Shown here piece after piece: positions 55,904-64,000 of a stretch of 64,000 bases of DNA. Numbering within the stretch: the first letter of the stretch is position 1; each line of letters opens with the position of its first letter. Under the pieces are notes generated by a model. It did no database searches. It had not been told where the DNA came from and saw nothing but the letters and a program-made list of their open reading frames with translations. The position numbers were made by a program, and so were the translations under genes. This DNA is from Larix kaempferi (Eukaryota; Streptophyta; Pinopsida; Pinales; Pinaceae): assembly GCA_027924585.1 (NCBI GenBank), contig BSBM01002089.1, positions 689,501 through 753,500 on the forward strand, in the 5' to 3' direction.

Positions 55904-56443
55904 AGTGCTCAGTTATAGAGGGAGCAGGAAAGCTCTGCTTTAGAGGGAGTAATGATAACATAGATCGAGAGACATTATCACTTAGCCTCTATCCATGGAA
56001 AAGGTTTTTTTCTCCAGTATCTCAGGGATATTGTTAAAGTGATATTTGATGTCTCCCCTCACTAAGAGGAAGTATAGATGGTGTAGCTTGAGACAAGTAC
56101 CTAGGACATGGTACGGCAGGATAAATGGGTTTCTGATGAGCTTGGGATTTACCAAGAGTAAAGTGGACTCCAACCTTTACTACAAGGTTGAGGAAGGAAA
56201 TCCTGTGATTCTATTGTTGTATGTCGATGACTTGTTCTTAAAGGGTGAAGATAATCTCATAGCATAAACAAAGAAGAAGCTTGTCGTTGAGTTTAAGATG
56301 AAATACCTGGGTATGATGCATTATTTCTTAGGTCTTGAGGTGTGGCAGAATCCATAGGAATTTTTCCTAGGTCAAGGAAAATATGCGGTAGAGATCCTGA
56401 AGATATTTGGGATGATGTATTGTAAGGCCATGGCCACACCCAT
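55904..56443 (+). pseudogene. Copia RT, second duplicated copy
   Basis: This continues unit 2 of the copia tandem duplication after gypsy1. It encodes SLRQVPRTWYGRINGFLMSL, VDSNLYYKVEEGNPVILLLY and the intact YVDD (56221-56232), then a stop, MKYLGMMHYFLGLEVWQ, another stop and KYAVEILKIFGMMYCK. Because its active site is intact where copy 1 has YVGD, this copy is closer to the functional ancestor at that residue. Confidence 0.85.
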
Positions 56444-57153
56444 GGCATTGAATCTGAATTTGTTAAGTGATACTACTTCAGAATTGGTGGATGCCATGAT
56501 GTATCGGAAGATGATTGGTTCGTTGATGTATTTGACGAACATGAGGCCAGACTTATGCTTTGCGGTGAACACTCTAAATCAGTATATGGTAGAGTTGATA
56601 CAGGTTGCAGCAAAGCATGTGCTAAGGTACCTAAAGGGTACGGTTGACTATGGCCTCAAATATGTATTGGATCAGAAGGTTAACCTATAGGGTTATGTTG
56701 ATACGGATTGGGCTAGGAATGTCATGGATAGAAAGAGCACATCAGTATGCTGCTTCAAGTATGATCTCATGGTTTAGTAGGAAGAAAACACGTGTGGCAC
56801 TCAGTACAGCTGAGGCTGAGTATATGGAAACTTGTTCGGCAAGCTACGAGGCAGTGTGGCTTCGGAATTTGCTATCGGGACGGTTTGATCTCGAGTTGGA
56901 GGGGACTTGTATCTTCTGTGACAACCAGAGTTGTGTGAAGTTGTCGAAGAACCCTGTGTTCCATGACAAGTCGAAGCACATTGAGATCAAGTATCACTAT
57001 ATTAGAGATATGGTGCAGAAGGGAGTAGTGAAGCTCCAATATATAGCAACAGAGGAGAAGATAGCCAATGTGTTGACCAAGCCTTTGTCGAGAGGGAAGT
57101 TTGAATACGTCAGGGACAATGTTGGAGTGGTTCATATCAAGAGGGAGCGATGA
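56444..57153 (+). pseudogene. Copia RT C-terminus and RNase H
   Basis: The frame has MMYRKMIGSLMYLTNMRPDL, then HVLRYLKGTVDYGLKY. After a stop and a frame change come YVDTDWA, RKSTSVCCF, SRKKTRVALSTAEAEYMETC and EAVWLRNLL. It closes with CIFCDNQSCVKLSKNPVFHD, KHIEIKYHYIRDMVQKG and KIANVLTKPLSRGKFEYVRD. These are the standard copia RNase H landmarks (G-Y-x-D-x-D-W-A, S-T-A-E-A-E-Y, D-N, H-x-R-T-K-H-I-D/E, D-x-x-T-K-P-L). The final stop at 57153 is at the usual end of copia Pol. Confidence 0.9.
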
Positions 57154-57323
57154 GCTTGGTTGAGGTAGCAGGTAATCATGGGTCATGTGACGTAATTGAG
57201 TCTCCTAGGTTACGAGAGGATCTAGATGAGCAGTGAGGTAATGCAGGTGGTTCCATTGTGCAACGTAATGGATGCTCTTTGGCTGGACCCACTGGATGGC
57301 TTGCTCGGTTCATGGATGAGGAT

Positions 57324-57700
57324 AGTCACATCTAGTATGAAAAAGTACTGGAACTGTGATGGAAAATCCTAGATTTTTATATAGGTCACATCTAGTATGA
57401 AAAAGGATTGGCACTGTGGTGGAAAATCCTAGATTTTATCTAGGTCACATCCAGTATGAAAACAAACTGGCACTGTGAAAAGTCATGGAATGATGCTTCT
57501 AGTCTACCTAGTTCTAGAAGATCATTTGCAGGTCCTGTAATGATGCTCCCGGTCTTCTTAGCTACGGGAGATCATTTACAGTGGGAAATTCCTAGACTCG
57601 ATCTAGGTCACATCCAACATGAAAGAGGGATAGCTCTGTGTGTGAAAGTCCTAGACATGATCTAGGTCACATCCATCATGCAAAAGGGTTGGATCTGTGG
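57324..57700 (+). repeat. Copia 3' untranslated repeats (about 60 bp)
   Basis: GTCACATCTAGTATGAAAAA occurs at 57324 and 57384, and GTCACATCCAGTATGAAAAC at 57444, a spacing of 60 bp; each unit has GGCACTGTG and AAAATCCTAGAT. Looser copies follow around 57606 and 57665, with CCTAGA(T/C)...ATCTAGGTCACATCCA. They lie between the Pol stop and the polypurine tract. Confidence 0.85.
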
Positions 57701-57810
57701 AAATTCTTATGGCATATGGATTCGGGAGATGCAAATGTCAATAGTCACTATACAAGAAGTGCAGCAATGTGAAGATGATGGTGACGAAGACTGAAGAATA
57801 CCTTCCTTGT

Positions 57811-57820
57811 TAAGAGGGAG
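57811..57820 (+). promoter_or_regulatory. Polypurine tract of copia element
   Basis: TAAGAGGGAG directly precedes the 3' LTR. Confidence 0.75.
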
Positions 57821-58368
57821 TTTTGAAGAATGTAACTTCTAAAGATATTCTTATTTGTATATTTGAGTCACTTGTATTATTTGTATTGTACACCCTACGG
57901 GGAATATTATTGACGTAATTGATTATGTAAAATTCATTGAAAGAGTCAATGTAAACCCTAACTATTAGGTCAACCTGGAAATATCTAGAAAATAATATTT
58001 TATTGTAAAGTGTACAGGTCGGCCCAGTTAGGTGAGTCAAGCCGACCTAATTAGTAAAAAGGTCAAGTGTCGTGTTTAGTATAAATAGGAGGCTCACCCT
58101 CCTCATTTGCACATTTCACTCTCTCATCTAATTCACATGAGTAGAGAGAAAGAGTCGTTCAGAGTAGCTACTTGTGGAGTCTTCTTGTTTTGAGTCTTTG
58201 CACGAGGGATACTATTGTACATTCTACAGAATCTATATAGAAGAAGTTTGGTGGGTTTTTCTGCCCCGAGAGGGTTTTCCCAGGATAAATTTGTTGTGTA
58301 CTTTTGTTCATGTTGTGCTTGTTTATCTTTCAGTGATCCTTATTGTTATTACACTTAAAAATCTAACA
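57821..58368 (+). repeat. 3' LTR of copia element
   Basis: 548 bp. It starts TTTTGAAGAATG (TG decayed to TT) and ends AATCTAACA, followed by the CTCTC duplication. A TATA-like TATAAATAGGAGG lies near 58081. Confidence 0.95.
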
Positions 58369-60760
58369 CTCTCCTACCATTAAAGTAGACATCTTAGTTA
58401 AACCGGGCGTTACCAATAATATCCTTTTAGGATCCTATTGTACTCTTGAATAATTTGCCACTTACAAAGCACTTTTTCAAGAGTTTCGTGACATTTTCGC
58501 GTGGTCCTATACCGAGATGCCCAACATGGATCCTGCTATCATTGAACACCACATCAATACATGGCTTGAGTTCCTGTTGGTGCATCAGAAGCAAAGGCCT
58601 ATTCACCCCTCAAAAGTGTCGATCGTCAAAGCATAAATTGAAAAGTTGCACAAAGATGGATTCATTTATCCGATTGCATATACCCCATGGGTATCAAACC
58701 CAATTCTAATCAAGAAGAAATAAGGCACCTTATGTGTTTGTATCGAATTCCATGATTTGAATTTGGAATGTCCAAAAGACAATTACCCCACCCTCTTTAT
58801 AGACTAAGTCATCAACTGTTGCATTGGGCATGAGGTCATTTCCTTTATGTACGGCTTCTCGGGGTACAACTAGATTTAGATCCACAAAGAAGACCAGTAT
58901 AAAACTGCCTTTACTAACCCATGGGGAATGTTCTCATACTGGGTTATGCAATTTGGACTAAAGAACGTTAGATCCACCTTCCAGCGCACCATGTCATACT
59001 GATTTCACAACTTGGTTCACATCATTCTCGCTTACTTAGACAACCTCATGGCTCGCTCCAAGAAACGTTCATATCATTTAGAGGACCTTCGACAAGTGTT
59101 CCTCTGGTGTCGCAAATATAATATATGATTGAACCCACTCAAGTGTGTATTTTACATCACTGTTTTTCAATTACCAGGATTCATTATTTCCCAGTAGGGG
59201 ATCAAAGTTGATATGCTAAAATTCCAAGCCATTGTTGACCTTCCCCCTCTACAGAAATTGCGCCAATTGCAAATTTTGCAAGGCAATGCCAATTTCTTAT
59301 GTCAATTCATATCGGAATATGCCACCACAGTCCATGGATTCTCACATTTGTTACGTTCTAACATCACTTTCATTTGGGATGAGAATGTTCAAGCCACGTT
59401 TGAGTGTTTGAATACAGCTCTGACTTCTGACCCATTGGTTTTCCCTCCATATTTTACAAAATATTTTATCTTGTTTATTTCAACATTTGAGTTCATTATC
59501 TCTAGAGTGTTAGTCAAAGAAGACTCTTCTCTCCAAGAGCATGTTATTTACTACATGATTCAGAACCTATCTATCCCCCCTCTCTCCTACCCTCACGAGG
59601 AGAAGTTATTTGTAGCCATAGTTTTTTGGTTCAAAATCTTCATCATTATATACTCATGAGTCAAACCAAATTTGTTGTTGATTCAAATCCTATGTTGTAC
59701 CTCTCACTTTGTCACCTCATCCAAGGTCATGTTTCCAAGTGGATCATCATCCTTCAAGAGTACGACCTTGAATTCATCACGCCTAAGAGAACCAAACCAT
59801 TAGCATTACCTCATCTCATTACAAATTTACCATCTACATCCTTCTCGTATCCCATCATCAATCATTTTCCAAATGAACAATTGTTCACCATATCCTCTAA
59901 TGATCAATGGTACGACGACATCCTCCTGTATTTACGCACTCAAAATTTTCGTCCTCACCTCAGCCATGAAGATGGTCGTCACATCCATCACCAATCCCCT
60001 CAGTACCTCCTTATTGGGGATGTCTTGTATCGATGAGGCATCGATACTATTTTATGGTGATGTCTTACCCATGATTAGGAAGAGAAGGTCTTAAATGACT
60101 GCCATTGCGGAGCTTACGTCAGACATCTTTCAGGAATATCCACTACTCAAAAATTCATCAGAATCGATTATTTATAGATAAATATTTTTACTGACTACAT
60201 TGCGGTAGTCAAGCACTTTCACAATTTCTAACTCTTCAATCTTAAAGCAAGAACCCCTCCAACACCTCTTCACTCGGTAATAACCATTTGCCCCTTTTAA
60301 AAATGGGCCATTGACTACATGGAATGCAATCCAGCATCTGCTGGTGATCATAAGTACATAATTGTGGTCGTCAACTATTTCAGTAAATGAGATGAGGCCA
60401 TGTCTACCTTCAATTGCACTGGAGTCACCACAACACGATTCTTATTTAAGCATGTCATCACTGTATTTGACGTCCACCTCCATTTGGCGTCTAATCATGG
60501 CTCCCACTTTTAGGAAATCATGTAGAGATATATTTCCCATCTTTTGAAATTCCAACACCAATTCTCTTCTGCCTATTACCCCTAAGGTAATGGATAAGTC
60601 GAGGTTGTCAATAAGATTATTAATACCATGATCCAATGTACATTGGACAAGCACGAGTCCAACTGGAACCACATGCTCTTTCTAGCCTTATGGGAATACC
60701 ACACATCCACCAAAAATACGATAGGATTCACTCCATTCCATCTCATGCATGGAATGGATT
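58369..60760 (+). pseudogene. G0 RT, RNase H and integrase
   Basis: After copia the frame continues PTIKVDILVKPGVTNNILLG, then ALFQEFRDIFAWSYTEMP, RPIHPSKVSIVKA, EKLHKDGFIYPIAYTPWVSN, LECPKDNYPTLFID and FMYGFSGYN. The RT active site reads AYLDNLMARSKKRS, with YLDN for YLDD. RNase H-like sequence follows (EHVIYYMIQNLSIPPLSYPH, VVDSNPMLYLSLC, WIIILQEYDLEFITPKRTK). Integrase has KWAIDYMECNPASAGDHKYI, VVNYFSK (Asp of VDYFTK reads Asn), NHGSHF and GNG-stop-VEVVNKIINTMI. It is cut at HLMHGMDL by the element starting at 60761. Numerous stops make it non-functional. Confidence 0.85.
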
Positions 60761-61422
60761 TGTAATGTCCCTTTTTTGAAATTTATTAAAATGGTGAAAT
60801 TTTCAACTTTTTCGACTAGTTCGACCTTTGACTAGTATCGATCTTTTGGTCTCCAAATGCTCCCAAATTGTTACAGAAGGTGTATAGATGATATTAGGAC
60901 ATAATTATGAATTTCAGGGATGCTTTATATTCTTCAAGAAGCTTCTGCAATTCTCCTTTAATTTCTGTCCAAAGTAGAGAGTTTGACTAGCAATTTCTCT
61001 TTGACTAATATTGGTCTCTTGGTCTCCAAATGACTCCAAATGCTTGTATAATGGGTATAAAGTATTTTAGAGGTATTAAGACATATAAAAGAGGATGATG
61101 GATGCTTAAAAACCCTTAAAACACTTCTGCAACATTCATTTACAATCTGGACAAAGTAGGGAAGATTACTAGTAATTTCGAGCTTCAAATCCCCCAAGGG
61201 TAGTGGACAAAGATGGCTTCCCAAATGTTTTTAAACCCTTCTAAATTTTTGAACAGAGGTATGGTACTGATAAGTGGCTTTAATGATCTCCCAAATGTAT
61301 CCTAAATTAGTTCTTATGGCCTTCTTCAACTCCCTAAAATCATATGTTTATATGCAATATTTTACATAGGGGGGAAAGCGAGTTATTTTCACCATGACTT
61401 ATGAAATTTGAATTTTAGGTGT
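60761..61422 (+). mobile_element. Start of an unidentified LTR element
   Basis: G0 integrase stops abruptly at 60760 and the new sequence begins TGTAATGTCCCTTTTTTG, an LTR-like TG start. No coding sequence is seen. It contains two imperfect units of about 185 bp (near 60808-60990 and 60991-61160), each with TTGACTA, GGTCTCCAAATG and a TTCTGCAA phrase. Gypsy2 interrupts it at 61423 and its remainder lies beyond the window. Confidence 0.5.
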
Positions 61423-62223
61423 TGTTGGCAGGTGGTTTGGACAAGTCAGCATCGCAACATCGTGGATGCTACGCAAGGCCGAAGATACCGTGAAAGGTGG
61501 AAATCTGAGTGCAAGTGATAATATTATATGTAATTTTGGGTCAGTTGAACCGCAGTATGCGGGTTTTTGGGTCATTTAGACCACAATAGATAGATTTTGG
61601 GTCATTTGCTTTGAAGTGTCGATTAAGAAGTAGTTAGTAAGTGGAAAAAAAATGTAAAGGTGAAAGCCTATAAATAGATGTAGGTTTGTAAGTGCTGAAG
61701 CATCTTTTTGGTGAGCATGATTGTTGAATCTTAACATCCGAGAGATCTTGATCCAATGCTAAGGGATGAGTATTTTTGTATATGGATTTTTGCTGAGTTA
61801 ATATGATGTGACAGAGTTGTTGAGCAGAATCCTTGTGTTTTTCCTGTTTATCTATGGTAATGCATTTTGTAATATGAATGAATGATGCGATGTTTCCTTG
61901 CTGCAATTAATGCGTTACTGTTTTATCTGTTGCAATTATGAATTGTCCTATTGAATGATGCCATGAATATGATTGATGTCTGAGTTAAATGCTAGATATA
62001 TTTCTGAAAAGTTTAAGTTAAGTAATTGATCCACAAAATCCTCCTTCATTCGGCAGAAACATGGTTCCGTCAACTCTCCCTTGAACATCTTAGGTGAGAC
62101 CTCATCTACTCTGTAGGTGTTGCTAGACAGGGTAAAACCTTTCTGGGTCGTTGCTCGGGGAGATCGCGCTGGTTTGGGTGTCGAAATTGTCGGGAACCCC
62201 TGTCGACTGGGTTTGTGTCAAAA
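61423..62223 (+). repeat. 5' LTR of gypsy2
   Basis: 801 bp, TGTTGGCAGGTGG...GTGTCAAAA. It shares with gypsy1 LTRs the TATA-like CCTATAAATAGATG (near 61668), the phrase CCTCCTTCATTCGGC and GTCGACTGGGTTTGTGTCA. It carries about three diverged copies of the 30-bp unit found in the gypsy1 5' LTR (61534-61611). Confidence 0.9.
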
Positions 62224-62244
62224 AATGGTTCCGTTGCACCGGGG

Positions 62245-62420
62245 GCCTGCAACGCTTCCCAATAGAACCAGAACTGCATGGCACAATCCTTGATGCGCTC
62301 ATATTCGTGCACCCACCACAGGTTTTGGTAGCGTGCTCCCTTTTGATCTTGCATCCCGTCCACCTCCATTCCTTGATAATCGTCGGATCCATCCAGGAGA
62401 CAAGCGCGACGGGATAAGGA
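62245..62420 (-). pseudogene. Inverted ORF3 segment in gypsy2
   Basis: On minus this reads VALVSWMDP, then with a small frame change MEVDGMQDQKGARYQNLWW, ERIKDCAMQFWFYWEALQA. It matches the plus-strand gypsy1 ORF3 around 53280-53465 (LVAWMEPDDYQ, RLKDCAAQL, EALQA). Sequence just to its right (62421 on) matches gypsy1 from about 53571 in normal orientation. So a piece of ORF3 was flipped and joined next to the primer site when the gag-pol part was lost. Confidence 0.8.
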
Positions 62421-63960
62421 TAAGCAGTGATTGCAGACCCCCTATAAATTATCTTATGAAGACTTAGATGTAATCATTGATGATTGGTCGGTCGAATGGA
62501 AAGAACCAATTGCTTAGGAGGAGGATTCTACAGGGATACCGTTAGATGCGCCAGTGATGGACCAACAGCATCACCATGAGTCATCACAGACCCCTACATA
62601 TGAAGAGCACAAACTTGAAGAGGTCAGAACGAAAGCACGCTATGAATATGGGATAATCAATGGGATCCCACTGTCGACGGATGCGCATCTCGACCGACTA
62701 CTACTAGCTATAAATAATGCAACAATGGGCTGGATCGAGCAATGAAATCAAAGGCGGACGAAGGTTTTCATGCGGTAACTGCCCGTCTGGATTCCTTATG
62801 TGACATCATTTTGAAGAAGGCACTAGAGGGAGCAACTGTGCAGGCAGTTGGCACAATCGGCACTGAGCCGCGGGTCCGGAATGTACAAATTCCGCCGACT
62901 GCGATTGTGACTGCTGATGAAGATCTCAAGGCTTTACTGCAACGGTTGGATGTATTGTCTGTTAACATCAATGCGATGTCTTCAAAGATGTTGGTGTAGC
63001 TACAAATGGTTGCCAGTCAGGAACTAGCGAATAGAGAGAAGGATGTCAGGAGTTAACTATTGCACTTGCAGGAGGGCGAAGCAGTGCTCCGAAAGGAAGT
63101 CAAGGAACTCAAGGGGAAGGAAGTAGCGGCATGGGAAGTGGCTGATGAACTTAAGGATACATTGGAGCAACTTCGGGTCAAAAAAGCTAGTGAAGTAACA
63201 GAGTTAAATAAGGAACAGGATCGGTTGACGGTGGAGAAAACCACCCTGTGGAACAGTAATGTGCAGATGGAGGAGGGCCGTTGCTGAAGCCAATCAACAT
63301 GTATTGGAGCCGATAGCGACATTGGATCTGGTCGAGTGAGAGAAGAAGCTGGGGGCTGTCATCACCGGGTTACAGTCAGAAAATGCAACCTTGTCCCACG
63401 CACTCCATCCAAACACACCACCGGAAGTCATCGCAATGCGAAAGAGCGCCATCGAAGAGTTGGCGATCCAACTAGGCGAGTTGGAACAAGAAGCGACCAA
63501 GATCATTGCTGAAACCGCATTGTTTTGGGGCAGTATTGTTTGGGATGAGCAACTCGCGCAGCTGACCAAGCAACGATGCGAGGTGGAGGAATAGCTGGTA
63601 ACACTGAAGACATCCATGCGCACGATGCCATCGACAGCGCAAGTATCCAAATCGATAGAGCTCAAGGAGTTTCAGCAGTGAGTCGCCAAAGCAGAAGAAC
63701 GTCAGAAGAAGCGCGCTGTGCGGTTGGACGAGTTTCAAGAAATTGGGGCATAGTTTAATGCTACGGCTAATTCTGCACTGCATGCGGTATAGGAAGGAAA
63801 GAATCAAGTTGATGCGCACCCTGGTTAACCACCCATTAGCACAAGAATTAACTGAGAGCTAGGAAGTCGTCGCCACAGTCATGCAGCAGGCTAGTGAAAT
63901 CCGCTAGCAGTACGAAGACTTCAAGGTGAAGACAAATGAGTACACCATGTCCTATTGACA
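62421..63960 (+). pseudogene. Gypsy2 ORF3 C-terminal coiled-coil region
   Basis: Collinear with gypsy1 53571-55070. It has YKLSYEDLDVIIDDWSVEWK, EEVRTKARYEYG, LDSLCDIILKKALEGATVQA, VRNVQIPPTAIVTADEDLKA, then coiled-coil parts ELKDTLEQLRVKKASEVTEL, NKEQDRLTVEKTTLW and LAIQLGELEQEATKI-like sequence. Several stops and shifts are present. The block is strongly charged and helical. Its retention while all enzymatic domains were lost may mean it holds cis signals needed for replication, or simply reflects the deletion endpoint. Confidence 0.75.
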
Positions 63961-64000
63961 TGGCTCGAGGGTGAGCCACAAGATTGTGTTGGGGGGCCTG

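Larger units (their letters stand above)
39692..58368 (+). mobile_element. Ty1/copia retrotransposon, split by gypsy1
   Basis: LTRs at 39692-40240 and 57821-58368 are in direct orientation and flanked by a perfect 5-bp duplication CTCTC (39687-39691 and 58369-58373). The interior holds a primer site, gag with zinc knuckle, RT and RNase H in copia style. Protease, integrase and the N-terminal RT are not recognisable, so it has a large internal deletion. A 786-bp tandem duplication in its RT region predates the gypsy1 insertion at 44043-55903. Without gypsy1 the element is about 6.8 kb. Confidence 0.9.
23350..60760 (+). mobile_element. Ty3/gypsy element G0, split by nested insertions
   Basis: G0 is recognised from collinear pieces of one polyprotein: zinc-knuckle/linker sequence (23397-24116), protease-like region (36436-37125), linker (37126-38216) and RT-RNase H-integrase (58369-60760). 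The pieces join in reading order across three large insertions: LARD at 24117-36435, a poly(A) retro-insertion at 38217-39682, and copia at 39692-58368. All segments carry stops and the RT catalytic YLDD reads YLDN, so it is dead. Its LTRs and N-terminal gag are not identified; the left side is bounded by element X and the right by a new LTR at 60761. Confidence 0.8.
61423..64000 (+). mobile_element. Gypsy2: deleted and rearranged gypsy1-family element
   Basis: A 5' LTR (61423-62223) related to gypsy1's is followed by only 1.8 kb of interior. The end of the window (TGTTGGGGGGCCTG) shows the tract before the 3' LTR and its first two bases. Gag, protease, RT and integrase are all missing. The interior is an inverted ORF3 segment (62245-62420) and the C-terminal ORF3 region in normal orientation. 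It must be non-autonomous. A similar size and LTR suggest mobilisation by gypsy1-type partners. Confidence 0.85.

Noticed and set aside
1-64000. tRNA, rRNA, CRISPR or bacterial-type operon features
   Set aside because: None seen on either strand. The sequence is eukaryotic and dominated by retroelements.

Overview
The window looks like nuclear DNA from a plant with a large, repeat-rich genome. The support is AT-rich sequence, GT-AG introns, plant-type Ty3/gypsy and Ty1/copia elements, and fragments resembling plant RAD5/SMARCA3-like, SF3B1, SPT5 and PPR genes. A gymnosperm would fit the repeat load, but that is inference. I see no rRNA gene, tRNA gene, CRISPR array or complete intact host gene.

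Region 1 (1-9,500) is accessory host-derived DNA. Three correctly spliced exons of a RAD5/SMARCA3-like SNF2 ATPase (167-749) are followed by about 2 kb without coding signal, then three phase-compatible exons I cannot name (2775-3505). From 4109 to 9466 a perfect 40-bp inverted repeat encloses a patchwork of gene pieces: a biotinyl domain (minus strand), the SF3B1 C-terminus with its natural stop, an SPT5 KOW segment, an Enhancer-of-polycomb-like segment and a PPR segment (minus strand). This looks like a transposon that captured host gene fragments.

Region 2 (9,502-23,349) is a minus-strand gypsy-like element ('X') with a recognisable gag but no visible pol. It has a truncated left LTR and a long right LTR. 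A complete 3.1-kb gag-only LTR element (19497-22591; 5-bp TSD, iMet-type primer site, polypurine tract) sits inside the right LTR.

Region 3 (23,350-60,760) is an old plus-strand Ty3/gypsy element ('G0') whose gag, protease, RT, RNase H and integrase relics are split by later insertions. These are: a minus-strand LARD-like element with LTRs of about 3.8 kb (24117-36435), which itself holds a solo LTR (34364-34970); a poly(A)-tailed retro-insertion (38217-39669); and a Ty1/copia element (39692-58368, TSD CTCTC). The copia element carries a 786-bp tandem duplication and is itself split by another gypsy element, 'gypsy1' (44043-55903, TSD AGTGY). Gypsy1 has an unusual layout: gag, several zinc knuckles, protease, a second gag-like segment, RT/RNase H, integrase, and a third open region ending in coiled coils.

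Region 4 (60,761-64,000) is the start of another LTR element, interrupted by 'gypsy2' (from 61423). Gypsy2 is a deletion/inversion derivative of the gypsy1 family that keeps mainly the ORF3 coiled-coil part. The window ends on the first two bases of its 3' LTR.

The order of insertion is readable: G0 is oldest; LARD, retro-insertion, copia and the 60761 element came next; the solo LTR, gypsy1 and gypsy2 are youngest in their nests. Almost all coding regions carry stops and frameshifts, so nothing here looks autonomously mobile.
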